DNA from: an uncultured Pelagibacteraceae bacterium
GTDB lineage: Bacteria > Pseudomonadota > Alphaproteobacteria > Pelagibacterales > Pelagibacteraceae
Length of the DNA: 64,000 nt
Assembly (NCBI GenBank): GCA_902624635.1
Contig: CACNYD010000001.1
Location: 240,766 to 304,765, forward strand
Direction of reading: 5' to 3'
Made by a program: the position numbers and the translations under genes. Positions 1 to 6,299 of this stretch are shown in pieces. A model generated the notes under the pieces. It had not been told where the DNA came from and ran no database searches. It worked only from the letters and a program-made list of their open reading frames with translations. Positions within the stretch are counted from its first letter, which is position 1. Every line of letters starts with the position of its first letter.

Positions 1-56
1 TAATGAAGGGTCCAAATTATTTTAAGCCGGACTTAAGTAAATTTATAAAATAGTTA

Positions 57-74
57 AAGAAGCGTTCGGTTGTC
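57..74. repeat. Degenerate ssrA-end repeat, copy 1 (outermost)
   Basis: This stretch matches the 18-base ssrA-end core at 14 of 18 positions (AAGAAGCGTTCGGTTGTC). It lies next to the 3' end of the DUF805 gene. Taken alone it would be unconvincing. It counts because it sits at the expected boundary of the next gene unit in the series. Confidence 0.4.
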
Positions 75-89
75 TATTGCTAAAATATA

Positions 90-461
90 TTATTTTTTTA
101 ATTTTAAGGGTGATCCATGGACATTTTTCTTATTTTCACCAACAGTTGCCCACCAAATAATTAATAAAATTATTCCAATCAAAGTTAGTGTAATTAACTG
201 CCACCAACCTGATCTGTTGATATCATGAAGTCTTCTAGCTCCTACAGCAAGATAAGGTAGGAAAGTTATTACATTAAATATTATATTTGTAGGTCCATAT
301 GCTTCAGAAGAATATGCTAAAATCATTACATCTATTATTGTGGTGACTATTCCACCCACCAAACCAAAAAGCGCAAACCACCAAAATTCAGATCTAGATG
401 CCCTTCCAGAAAAAGTAGCATATTTAGAAAAACATGTTTTAATAGATGTTCCAAAATCCAT
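90..461 (-). CDS. DUF805 family small membrane protein
   Basis: The 123-residue product shows the DUF805 (YhaH-like) signature: a short cytoplasmic N-terminus, GRASRSEFWWF at residues 19-29, then a hydrophobic stretch, and RRLHDINRSGWW near residues 76-87 before the last membrane segment. Three or four membrane helices are apparent. Members are small inner-membrane proteins of unknown function, common in bacteria and often near mobile DNA. The gene is the outermost complete cargo of the ssrA-adjacent array, between repeat copies at 57 and 506. The family call is firm; the function is unknown. Confidence 0.8.
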   Translation of the reverse strand: MDFGTSIKTCFSKYATFSGRASRSEFWWFALFGLVGGIVTTIIDVMILAYSSEAYGPTNIIFNVITFLPYLAVGARRLHDINRSGWWQLITLTLIGIILLIIWWATVGENKKNVHGSPLKLKK

Positions 462-505
462 AATTGCTTATAAACCAGATCAATTGAAATTTAAATAATT
501 ATTTT

Positions 506-523
506 AAGGATCGTTTTGTTGCT
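506..523. repeat. Degenerate ssrA-end repeat, copy 2
   Basis: This copy matches the 18-base core at 14 of 18 positions. It is followed by a GCTCGGCAT junction and then a leader like those after copies 5, 7, 9 and 11, which supports it as a decayed member of the same family. Confidence 0.6.
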
Positions 524-643
524 CGGCATTTGATTAAAAACTATTATAATTCTTACTTATTAAAACTACTTTGTTGAGAGATCTACTCTTATTGTCTTTA
601 ATTTTCCTTTGAACTTCATTGAAAATTTAGTTAAATAAAATTT
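524..643 (+). repeat. Cassette leader repeat 1
   Basis: This non-coding stretch aligns by eye with the leaders at 1940, 3482, 4544 and 5294. It has a CTTACTTATTAAAACTACTT block, a degenerate ACTTCGTTG word, and a second such word (ACTTCATTG) shortly before the start codon at 644. It is the most eroded of the five with the copy at 3482. It may carry a promoter or 5' UTR for the gene that follows, or be part of an inserted element. Confidence 0.6.
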
Positions 644-892
644 ATGAGCGTAGGTTTTTGGCAATTATTTATATTATTATTATTCATCGCAGCATATTTT
701 ATTCCATTTATAATTGCATTGATTAGAGATGTTCGTAATAAAGTTTCTGTATTTTTTTTGAACCTTTTTCTAGGATGGACTGTTGTTGGTTTCCTTGTTT
801 TACTTTTTTATGCAAGTCTTACAAATGCAACTTCAAATGTTTCTGTCGTTGAATTTGTAAAAGGAAAATCAAAAAAAAAAAATAAAAAATAG
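644..892 (+). CDS. Superinfection-immunity-like small membrane protein
   Basis: The 82-residue protein has two hydrophobic helices, roughly residues 6-26 and 36-58, and a Lys-rich tail. The order PFIIALIRDVRN, then FFLNLFLGWTVVGFLVLL, matches the pattern of the superinfection immunity protein family (PF14373, T4 Imm-like), where P-x-x-I-A-x-x-R and N-x-F-x-G-W-T are conserved. Phage-encoded Imm blocks DNA entry by related phages; most bacterial homologues are uncharacterised. The gene sits in its own unit, behind a leader repeat and before the repeat at 898. The family call is likely; the immunity role is only inferred from the family. Confidence 0.65.
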   Translation: MSVGFWQLFILLLFIAAYFIPFIIALIRDVRNKVSVFFLNLFLGWTVVGFLVLLFYASLTNATSNVSVVEFVKGKSKKKNKK

Positions 893-897
893 TTTAA

Positions 898-915
898 TAA
901 ATGCGTACTGTTGCC
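898..915. repeat. Degenerate ssrA-end repeat, copy 3
   Basis: This copy matches 13 of 18 core positions, with the 3' part TACTGTTGCC best kept. It lies just after the stop codon at 892, as intact copies do elsewhere, and is followed by ATGTGTCC, close to the AGGTGCCC that follows the core in ssrA itself. Confidence 0.55.
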
Positions 916-995
916 ATGTGTCCTAATTTATATTTGTGCTATTAAAGATATTTAAACTAATGCTAATACATAGTAATTTTGATTAAATTTATTTT

Positions 996-1442
996 ATGAA
1001 AAAACTATCTCTATACATCTTTCTAGTTTTGATGTGGTGCAATATCGGGTTTGCTGCAAATTATGAAGAATTATTAAATAAAGCTAAAACTGTAAATAAT
1101 AAAAAAACTATTGAAATAATGGATGAAGTAATTTTAGGATTTGAATTTGAAAATGGTTTTTTAGAAGACTGTGTAAATGAAATAAAGTATTTTAAAAAAT
1201 GGGGTGATAAATGTAAAAAAGTTGCTTTAAGAATGGATGGCCAACAAAATTTAATGAACGTATTTGCTAGTGAAAATTTACAAATTAATTTATTAGAAAT
1301 AGGAAAAAAACTTGATAATGGAGAAAAATTAGATTTTATAGATAAAACTAAATTACAAACTAAAATGGATAAAATAATAGAATTATACACCAAACATGGT
1401 TCTCTATTAAAAAAGATTAATTTTCTAAAGGATAATTTATAA
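996..1442 (+). CDS. Secreted protein of unknown function (cassette cargo)
   Basis: I do not recognise the family. The 148-residue protein begins with a signal peptide (about residues 1-20, cleavage after GFA). A charged, mostly helical mature part follows, with two cysteines about 14 residues apart (near residues 59 and 73) that could form a disulfide in the periplasm. The first 39 bases of the gene are identical to those of the gene at 2618, although the mature proteins are unrelated by eye. There is no obvious ribosome-binding site upstream. It is bounded by repeat copies at 898 and 1449. Confidence 0.65.
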   Translation: MKKLSLYIFLVLMWCNIGFAANYEELLNKAKTVNNKKTIEIMDEVILGFEFENGFLEDCVNEIKYFKKWGDKCKKVALRMDGQQNLMNVFASENLQINLLEIGKKLDNGEKLDFIDKTKLQTKMDKIIELYTKHGSLLKKINFLKDNL

Positions 1443-1448
1443 CTTAAG

Positions 1449-1465
1449 AAGGGGTTTTATGTGTC
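1449..1465. repeat. Diverged ssrA-end repeat, copy 4
   Basis: AAGGGGTTTTATGTGTC lies seven bases after the stop codon at 1442. It shares an AAGAAGGGGTTTTATGT core with copy 7 at 3463, so the two form a diverged subfamily of the ssrA-end repeat with one or two indels. Confidence 0.5.
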
Positions 1466-1550
1466 AAGATTCCCTAATTTACTTTTTATATTTAACAATA
1501 GAAAAGTGAAAAGTGTCTGCTTTTTTATTAAAATCTGCTAATGTAAAATT

Positions 1551-1904
1551 ATGAAAAAACTGTCTCTATATGTCTTTCTTTTTTTTAGTTTATTTATTAA
1601 TGAGCATTCTCTCTCTAAAGAAATGGCGACATGGGGACCAACAGGTTCAACTTGTAAGGATTTAGATCCATTTTTAGATTCTGAAGAGGGAAAACTTCTA
1701 GTGCAATCTGAAATACGCGGTTTTTTGAATGGTCTTAATGTGCAATCATTATTAATGGATGAAAATGCAACATTAAAAATCATAAATCATAATTCGACAG
1801 AATTTGCTTTAGCATACTTAATAAATTTTTGCAGAAAAGACTCTGATGCTGCTGCTGTAATAGGTATAATAAGTTATTATAGAACTCTCCCATCATTTAA
1901 GTAA
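1551..1904 (+). CDS. Small secreted protein, possibly Rap1a/Tai-like
   Basis: The 117-residue product has a signal peptide of about 22 residues whose start (MKKLSLYVFLFF) is nearly the same as in the genes at 996 and 2618. The mature part holds one cysteine near its start (TCKDL), a FLNGLN segment, and a C-terminal FALAYLINFC helix followed by a second helix. This spacing is like that of the Rap1a/Tai immunity fold of small periplasmic proteins, but the match is weak. It could equally be an unrelated periplasmic helical protein. It fills one unit between repeat copies at 1449 and 1922. Confidence 0.6.
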   Translation: MKKLSLYVFLFFSLFINEHSLSKEMATWGPTGSTCKDLDPFLDSEEGKLLVQSEIRGFLNGLNVQSLLMDENATLKIINHNSTEFALAYLINFCRKDSDAAAVIGIISYYRTLPSFK

Positions 1905-1921
1905 AGATTAATTTTTTTGAG

Positions 1922-1939
1922 CATGGACTTTCTGTTGCC
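1922..1939. repeat. Degenerate ssrA-end repeat, copy 5
   Basis: This copy matches 14 of 18 core positions, with TTCTGTTGCC intact. It is followed by a CAGCAT junction and then the second cassette leader. It is the first copy, moving toward ssrA, whose 3' half is perfectly kept. Confidence 0.7.
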
Positions 1940-2072
1940 CAGCATTATATAAGAAAATAGGATATTTGCTTATTTATTAAAACTACTTCAGTGAAAACTT
2001 CGTTGAGAAGTCTATTTTTTTTATTCTAGGTTTCTCTTTGTGCTTTGATGAAAATTTTATTAAATTAAATCA
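1940..2072 (+). repeat. Cassette leader repeat 2
   Basis: This leader holds the ATTTGCTTATTTATTAAAAC block, ACTTCAGTG and ACTTCGTTG words 12 bases apart, and a degenerate third word (GCTTTGATG) about 23 bases before the start at 2073. It has the same layout as the leaders at 4544 and 5294, and no reading frame that I would call a gene. Confidence 0.7.
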
Positions 2073-2609
2073 ATGAGAAAATTATCAATTATAATTTTAC
2101 CAATATTTTTGTTATTTTTTTACATTTTCAGTGCTATGCATTCATTTCATCAAGTCCATAAATCAATATATTATAATGATAAACAGTTGAGTAAAAATTA
2201 TGTTGAATGGGATGAAGTAAAAAAAAATTTTAAAGATTTTTTTAACGCTAATTTACTTGATAAAATGTCAAATGATAAAGAATTCAAAGATTTAGGTGAA
2301 TTTGGAATTTTATTCACAGGACTTGCAAGTAAATTCGTGGACTACGCAATTGATACATATATCAATCCTGAGGGGTTAAGTTTGTTAATACAAAAATCAA
2401 ATAAAAAGTCTGAAATACCAGAACCAAATTTAGGAACACTAATTGGGGGAATCTCAATAATGAACTTTGATGATTTAAGTTCTTTCCATGTAAATTTAGA
2501 GACGAACAGAGAAGAGATTTCAGTTCATTTTAAAAGAATTGGAATAAAATGGAAGGTTGTAGAAATAGAATTTCCAGAGAGTATTTTTAATGAAATGAAA
2601 CTTAATTAA
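2073..2609 (+). CDS. DUF2939 family membrane-anchored protein
   Basis: The 178-residue protein has one N-terminal hydrophobic helix (residues 4-21) and then a periplasmic or extracytoplasmic domain. Family hallmarks are the early Y-x-x-D-x-x-L-S-x-x-V-x-W-D-E-V-x-x-N stretch (residues about 34-52), the YINPEGLSLLI segment near residue 100, and a terminal IGIKWKVVEIEFP strand. These fit DUF2939, a proteobacterial family of unknown function. It follows leader repeat 2 and is only eight bases from the next gene, the one place in the array where two plus-strand genes have no repeat between them. Confidence 0.75.
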   Translation: MRKLSIIILPIFLLFFYIFSAMHSFHQVHKSIYYNDKQLSKNYVEWDEVKKNFKDFFNANLLDKMSNDKEFKDLGEFGILFTGLASKFVDYAIDTYINPEGLSLLIQKSNKKSEIPEPNLGTLIGGISIMNFDDLSSFHVNLETNREEISVHFKRIGIKWKVVEIEFPESIFNEMKLN

Positions 2610-2617
2610 CTTTAAAT

Positions 2618-3007
2618 ATGAAAAAACTATCTCTATACATCTTTCTAGTTTTGATGTTTTTAATCAAATCATCTATTGCAAAAAATATACCTCACCCACT
2701 TGATTTTAGAGGATCGGAACAAGAAAAGAAAAAGATCATCATTTTTATTGAGAAAAATGTTTATGAAATTTATTGCGAAAATGAAATATTAAAAACTATG
2801 TGTACAAATTCATTACTAAGAATGATGGAGGAAGAGGAATTAAATTCATTCAAAAAGTTAACAAAAGCAAAAGAAGAGGTAATACTTAATAATGTTATAC
2901 AAACATACTGTATGAATTCGATACTAGAAGGTATGTGTATGTATTCGACTATTCTATTGATGTATGAAGAAGAAGTAAAAGCATCAGGTCAAAAATTAAC
3001 TTGGTGA
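2618..3007 (+). CDS. Secreted protein with a duplicated C-x8-C helical motif
   Basis: I do not recognise the family. The 129-residue product has a signal peptide (about 1-21) encoded by the same 39 bases as the gene at 996. The mature part contains two similar segments, YCENEILKTMC and YCMNSILEGMC, each followed by a Met- and Glu-rich helix (LLRMMEEEEL and ILLMYEEEV). This points to an internal duplication of a two-cysteine helical hairpin, probably disulfide-linked after export. It sits eight bases after the DUF2939 gene and just before the repeat at 3013. Confidence 0.65.
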   Translation: MKKLSLYIFLVLMFLIKSSIAKNIPHPLDFRGSEQEKKKIIIFIEKNVYEIYCENEILKTMCTNSLLRMMEEEELNSFKKLTKAKEEVILNNVIQTYCMNSILEGMCMYSTILLMYEEEVKASGQKLTW

Positions 3008-3012
3008 TTTTA

Positions 3013-3029
3013 AAGGGGGTTCTTCTGCC
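3013..3029. repeat. Degenerate ssrA-end repeat, copy 6
   Basis: AAGGGGGTTCTTCTGCC equals the core with one base lost and two substitutions. It begins six bases after the stop codon at 3007 and precedes a minus-strand gene, as copies 8, 10 and 12 do. Confidence 0.6.
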
Positions 3030-3046
3030 TATTAGAGTTATTTGTG

Positions 3047-3430
3047 TTATTTATCAAATTCTTTTTTTATTGGACTAAAATATAATAATGTAAGTATAGC
3101 ACCTGAGTTTGCCCAACCTAATCCATCAACAATATATGATATTGAACTTTGAGCAGATGCTCCCATAAGAAGAGATAATATTACTGCAAAAATACATGTA
3201 AAAAAATAAAGTTGTTTTCCATTTTTCTTGAATTTATACAAAAAGTATAAAGATATTAACCAAATGACAAAATAAATGAGCGAAACTAAAGCAAACATAT
3301 CTGTAGTTTGATCTACATTTTCATTAAAACTTGTGATCGTTTCATTCTCAAAAAATACAGTAGAAATAACCAATAAAACTAATATTAAATCTAAAAGCAC
3401 AAATTTTTTAAAAATATTTTTTAGATTCAT
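3047..3430 (-). CDS. Four-helix membrane protein of unknown function
   Basis: The product of about 127 residues has four predicted membrane helices (about 10-27, 46-64, 75-95 and 100-118) with short polar links and ends SPIKKEFDK. I chose the ATG at 3430 over an in-frame GTG at 3445. No family is recognised. It fills the unit between repeat copies at 3013 and 3463 and faces opposite to its neighbours. Confidence 0.6.
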   Translation of the reverse strand: MNLKNIFKKFVLLDLILVLLVISTVFFENETITSFNENVDQTTDMFALVSLIYFVIWLISLYFLYKFKKNGKQLYFFTCIFAVILSLLMGASAQSSISYIVDGLGWANSGAILTLLYFSPIKKEFDK

Positions 3431-3462
3431 GGTTAATAATAACACTTTATTAATCTAATAAG

Positions 3463-3481
3463 AAGGGGTTTTATGTTGGCC
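3463..3481. repeat. Diverged ssrA-end repeat, copy 7
   Basis: AAGGGGTTTTATGTTGGCC is the same subfamily as copy 4 but retains GTTGGCC. It is followed by AGCATTAAATTATAAAATAG and the third leader. Confidence 0.6.
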
Positions 3482-3619
3482 AGCATTAAATTATAAAATA
3501 GTATATTTACTTACTTATCAAAACTGCTTTGTTTAAACTTAATTGCTAAAATGATTTATTTTCTTTTCAGTTAGATTTTTGATCTAGAACTTTGTTGTAA
3601 AGTAAATTAAATTCAATCA
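3482..3619 (+). repeat. Cassette leader repeat 3
   Basis: This leader has the TTACTTACTTATCAAAAC block, then degraded ACTTCGTTG words. A TTTTCTTTTCAGTTAG segment is nearly shared with leader 5 (TTTTCTTTTCAGTTGG), and a final ACTTTGTTG lies about 25 bases before the start at 3620. Confidence 0.65.
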
Positions 3620-3958
3620 ATGAAAAAAATATTTATAACTATTATTATAGTTTTGACATGGTGCAATATTGGTTTTGCGGAATATACTTATAAAAGCTAT
3701 AGACAAAATCCATCTGCATTTGTGGAATATTTTCATGGATTAGGTGATGGCATTGGATGGTCTATCACAATGCAAGAAAAAATTGGTCCAAAATTTTTTT
3801 GTCAACCAAGGAACCTTGCAATAAGCACTGAAGAATATATAGAAATGTTTGAGACCCAAGCAGCAGAGTTTATTACGAAATTTGGTAGAGCAGAGGTTGA
3901 TAAGATGAATTTGGGTCTTATCTTGAGTTTCGCTCACAAAACTAAATTTCCATGTTAG
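3620..3958 (+). CDS. Rap1a/Tai-like small periplasmic protein
   Basis: The 112-residue protein has a signal peptide (about 1-20, ending WCNIGFA, as in the gene at 996). The mature part reads FVEYFHGLGDGIGW, then FFCQPRNLAISTEEYIEMF, and ends FPC. That order (Y-x-x-G-x-x-D-G, F-C-x-P, a long helix, final F-P-C) fits the Rap1a/Tai immunity protein fold (PF18602), in which the two cysteines pair. Characterised members neutralise type VI secreted amidases; many family members have no known partner. It is a single-gene unit behind leader repeat 3. Confidence 0.6.
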   Translation: MKKIFITIIIVLTWCNIGFAEYTYKSYRQNPSAFVEYFHGLGDGIGWSITMQEKIGPKFFCQPRNLAISTEEYIEMFETQAAEFITKFGRAEVDKMNLGLILSFAHKTKFPC

Positions 3959-3987
3959 TAATTTTTAAAAATTAGTGATAATTTTAA

Positions 3988-4005
3988 AAGGGGCGTTCTG
4001 TTGCC
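3988..4005. repeat. Exact ssrA-end repeat, copy 8
   Basis: All 18 core bases are identical to the end of ssrA. The next bases, CAGCACTATATTAAAAAATAG, resemble the start of the leader after copy 5, but a minus-strand gene replaces the rest of the leader. Confidence 0.85.
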
Positions 4006-4015
4006 CAGCACTATA

Positions 4016-4420
4016 TTAAAAAATAGAACAATTACCATCGATTGCATATGCTTTCGAATAAGTTGATGCAGCATAATGAAATTTTCCATTATCATATTGA
4101 AAATTTGCCATCGTATTATCTCCAGCTGAAAACATTTCACTAGATGAAAATATTATCGATAAAGAAAAATCTTTGAAATAATTTTGTTCTGACCCGAATT
4201 GTAATTCATTTTTTAGTCTTTTAAATTTAAATTTCTGTGGTTGATAGGAATCATGTTTACCATCTTTAATCATTATTAAATTTTCCATTTCACAGTAATA
4301 AATATCGTTAATCGCACCAAATATCTTAGTCGATAATAGACAAAAAATTAAAATAAAAATTAAAGTTTTAATACATAAAAAATTGTAAAAATTACTTGAA
4401 TTAAATTTGTTTAATTTCAT
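4016..4420 (-). CDS. Secreted or membrane-anchored protein of unknown function
   Basis: The 134-residue product has a long positively charged N-terminus and one hydrophobic helix at about residues 17-35 that ends in STKIFGA, probably a signal peptide. The mature part looks beta-rich, with YYCEMENLIMI near its start and DGNCSIF at the end, so a disulfide between the two cysteines is plausible. A later Met is unlikely to be the start because the signal would be lost. No family is recognised. Its stop lies 11 bases from repeat copy 8. Confidence 0.55.
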   Translation of the reverse strand: MKLNKFNSSNFYNFLCIKTLIFILIFCLLSTKIFGAINDIYYCEMENLIMIKDGKHDSYQPQKFKFKRLKNELQFGSEQNYFKDFSLSIIFSSSEMFSAGDNTMANFQYDNGKFHYAASTYSKAYAIDGNCSIF

Positions 4421-4525
4421 GAATAAATTTTATTTTCTTATCTCAAAACAGTCAACTATGTGTATGCTTTGATGCATACTGTCATAACCCTAATTAATAT
4501 TGACTTACTCTATTTATTCAATGGA

Positions 4526-4543
4526 AAGGGGCGTTCTGTTGCC
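4526..4543. repeat. Exact ssrA-end repeat, copy 9
   Basis: All 18 core bases are identical to the end of ssrA. It is followed by CGTTATTATAATAAAATTTAG and leader repeat 4. Confidence 0.85.
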
Positions 4544-4686
4544 CGTTATTATAATAAAATTTAGCATAATCGCTCACTTATTAAAACTACTTCGTTGAAA
4601 ACTTCGTTGAGAGATCAATTCATTTTCTCCATGGTTTGCCCTTGTACTTCGTTGAAAAACAGTAAGCGTTAGACTACTATTTCTCT
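4544..4686 (+). repeat. Cassette leader repeat 4, three ACTTCGTTG words
   Basis: This is one of the two best-kept leaders. Perfect ACTTCGTTG words occur at 4589-4597, 4601-4609 and 4646-4654. The first two are 12 bases apart and the third lies about 32 bases before the start codon at 4687. The CTCACTTATTAAAAC block precedes them. The words could bind a regulator, or be recombinase arm sites of the inserting element. Confidence 0.8.
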
Positions 4687-5058
4687 ATGAGGAAAGTATA
4701 TCTTTTTGTTGTTTTAAGCATGATGTTTTGCAATGTCGCATATTCTGAATGGATTAAAATAACATCGTCTAACAATGCAACAATTTATATAGATTTAGAA
4801 ACTTTAACCAAAGATCAGGGAACAAATTATGTATGGGTTTTAATTGATCAAAAAGAAGTATTAGATAACTCAAGGTCGCGAAAAGTACATATCCAAATAG
4901 ATTGCAATAAAGGAAAAAACAGATTGCATTATATAGGTTTATATGAAGATCAAATGGGAAAAGGAGATATGATTGATCAGGTTACTAACCCAAGTGAATG
5001 GAGATCAATATTGCCCGGATCTCTTGGGAACAGTGTTAAAAAAATAATTTGTAATTAA
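4687..5058 (+). CDS. Surface-adhesin E-like secreted protein
   Basis: The 123-residue product has a signal peptide (about 1-20, ending CNVAYS). The mature sequence begins EWIKITSSNNATIYIDLETL, continues NYVWVLIDQKE and SRKVHIQIDCNKG, and ends KKIICN. This W-x-x-I, Y-I-D-x-x-T-L, V-W-V-L and I-D-C pattern matches the adhesin E/surface-adhesin-like family (PF16747), secreted domains that are common in proteobacteria and mostly uncharacterised. The two cysteines probably pair. It occupies a single unit behind leader 4, and its stop codon is four bases from repeat copy 10. Confidence 0.7.
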   Translation: MRKVYLFVVLSMMFCNVAYSEWIKITSSNNATIYIDLETLTKDQGTNYVWVLIDQKEVLDNSRSRKVHIQIDCNKGKNRLHYIGLYEDQMGKGDMIDQVTNPSEWRSILPGSLGNSVKKIICN

Positions 5059-5062
5059 TAGT

Positions 5063-5080
5063 AAGGGGCGTTCTGTTGCC
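5063..5080. repeat. Exact ssrA-end repeat, copy 10
   Basis: All 18 core bases match ssrA, and the match continues with AGG as in ssrA itself. It starts four bases after the stop codon at 5058. Confidence 0.85.
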
Positions 5081-5086
5081 AGGCAT

Positions 5087-5257
5087 CTATTTTTTTTTAA
5101 TTACCCAATAAATTCCCCATCCAATTACTAATGGTAGAAAACCACCAACTACAAATCCAGTCCAATCAAAAAGATAACTAGCATCTTTTGCAATAGCAAA
5201 CATAATTATTAACCAAATTATAGATAACACTACAAAAGTTTTTCCTATTTTTCCCAT
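5087..5257 (-). CDS. Two-helix small membrane protein (56 aa)
   Basis: The start at 5257 is set by a strong GGAGG ribosome-binding site at 5264-5268 on the complementary strand. The frame stays open upstream to 5317, but that would translate the repeat at 5276. The product has two membrane helices separated by a short loop (KDASYLFDWTGF) and ends in a Lys-rich tail. No family is recognised. It is the whole content of the unit between copies 10 and 11. Confidence 0.65.
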   Translation of the reverse strand: MGKIGKTFVVLSIIWLIIMFAIAKDASYLFDWTGFVVGGFLPLVIGWGIYWVIKKK

Positions 5258-5275
5258 TTTTTTCCTCCAAATTTT

Positions 5276-5293
5276 TAGGGGCGTTCTGTTGCC
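5276..5293. repeat. ssrA-end repeat, copy 11 (17/18)
   Basis: Seventeen of 18 core bases match; the first base is T. It is followed by CGGCATAAGATATGAAAATAG and leader repeat 5. Confidence 0.85.
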
Positions 5294-5444
5294 CGGCATA
5301 AGATATGAAAATAGCATATTTGCTTACTTATTTAAACTACTTCGTTGTAAACTTCGTTGCCAGAATGACATGTTTTCTTTTCAGTTGGTCTTATTCTCTA
5401 GTACTTCGTTGTAAAAATTGATTATTTAAAATAATAATTACTTT
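5294..5444 (+). repeat. Cassette leader repeat 5, three ACTTCGTTG words
   Basis: Perfect ACTTCGTTG words lie at 5339-5347, 5351-5359 and 5403-5411, in the same arrangement as leader 4: 12 bases between the first two and the third shortly before the start codon at 5445. The TTGCTTACTTATTTAAAC block precedes them. Confidence 0.8.
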
Positions 5445-5912
5445 ATGAAAAAGAATTCTGAAATCATTATAGTTTTGATAGCAATTGCTTCATATATTCT
5501 ATCAACTGTTATAACTGGAAAATATCTAATTGATTATATACCTAAATATATTTTTGTTGAATTTCCAAACCCTGAAGATTATCGAGGTTCTTTTTTACCA
5601 AGATCAGTTGGTTTAACGTTGGCACTAATTCTATTTGTGGTTGGTAATTTTATAGTTAATTTTTTGAGCAAAGATCAAGGCATTAATATTATTAAATTTG
5701 TTAAAAAAAATAAAAAAAATATATTATTCCTTCCACTATTTTTTATGATAGGTTTACCATTAATTTTCTTATTTTGTGATTTTGTAGATGTATCTATCGG
5801 GATAACTTTTAATGAAATTCTTCCTCTCAAATCTGAAAAACTAGTTCCATTTGGTTTTTTAGGAGTGTTTTTAACTTATTTTGTAATAATGTTTTTTGTT
5901 GATAGAAAATAG
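5445..5912 (+). CDS. Four-helix membrane protein of unknown function
   Basis: The 155-residue product has four predicted membrane helices (about residues 8-28, 50-70, 92-112 and 132-151). A polar loop with PNPEDYRGSFLP lies between the first two, and a Lys/Asn-rich cytoplasmic stretch precedes the third. No family is recognised. It follows leader 5, and its stop codon is four bases from repeat copy 12. Confidence 0.6.
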   Translation: MKKNSEIIIVLIAIASYILSTVITGKYLIDYIPKYIFVEFPNPEDYRGSFLPRSVGLTLALILFVVGNFIVNFLSKDQGINIIKFVKKNKKNILFLPLFFMIGLPLIFLFCDFVDVSIGITFNEILPLKSEKLVPFGFLGVFLTYFVIMFFVDRK

Positions 5913-5916
5913 TATA

Positions 5917-5934
5917 AAGGGGCGTTCTGTTGCC
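5917..5934. repeat. Exact ssrA-end repeat, copy 12
   Basis: All 18 core bases match ssrA, and the match continues for eight more bases (AGGTGCCC). With flanking A residues this is the longest match to ssrA in the array, and the copy is also the nearest one to ssrA. Confidence 0.9.
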
Positions 5935-5935
5935 A

Positions 5936-5956
5936 GGTGCCCTTATTAAGGACACC
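5936..5956. terminator. Hairpin between two converging cassette genes
   Basis: GGTGCCCTT and AAGGACACC pair at eight of nine positions around a three-base loop. The hairpin lies between the stop codons of two converging genes (5912 and 5966) and overlaps the extended ssrA match. It may stop transcription from either side, though no clear U-run follows. Confidence 0.4.
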
Positions 5957-5965
5957 CGTTATAGA

Positions 5966-6205
5966 TTATCTTGAAAATATACCTCTAATAATTGCTGTAA
6001 ATAATGTAAATCCAACATAACCAGCGATTATAATTATTGGAATTATAAACATAGTACCCAATGTACTAAGTACACAAAAATCACCAATCGTGAAGTCAAA
6101 AGGTACTGGGCACTGATCAACAGTTATTACTCTTGCGTGAGCATAAGTTCCAATAGTTAGAAAATATAACAACAAGATTATTTTGTTCATTTTATTTTTA
6201 ATCAT
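5966..6205 (-). CDS. Small secreted or membrane protein of unknown function
   Basis: The 79-residue product has an N-terminal hydrophobic helix ending THAHAR-like (GTYAHAR), either a signal peptide or an anchor. Two cysteines follow (DQCPVPFDFTIGDFC), then a second helix at about residues 48-72. No family is recognised. A second in-frame Met at residue 6 is an alternative start. It is divergent from the gene at 6300, with an inverted repeat between them. Confidence 0.5.
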   Translation of the reverse strand: MIKNKMNKIILLLYFLTIGTYAHARVITVDQCPVPFDFTIGDFCVLSTLGTMFIIPIIIIAGYVGFTLFTAIIRGIFSR

Positions 6206-6237
6206 GATTTCAATATAAGGTTTATTTGAATAAGTTC

Positions 6238-6267
6238 TTGTCCAAGATAAATTATAAATTTGGACAA
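6238..6267. promoter_or_regulatory. Perfect 8-base inverted repeat between divergent genes
   Basis: TTGTCCAA at 6238-6245 and TTGGACAA at 6260-6267 are exact complements 14 bases apart, in the 94-base gap between the divergent genes at 6205 and 6300. The placement suits an operator for a dimeric regulator, or a stem-loop in one of the leaders. Confidence 0.35.
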
Positions 6268-6299
6268 TACTTTTTAGAAAAAAATTCTATATTTTGACT

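Noticed and set aside
1061..1393. Antisense open frames over the cassette genes (for example 1061-1393, 1538-1783, 3740-3937)
   Set aside because: They lie opposite genes with clear signal peptides, have no family resemblance or ribosome-binding site, and follow from AT-rich codon bias.
5258..5317. Upstream part of the minus-strand frame at 5087-5317
   Set aside because: It would translate the ssrA-end repeat. A clear GGAGG site sets the start at 5257.
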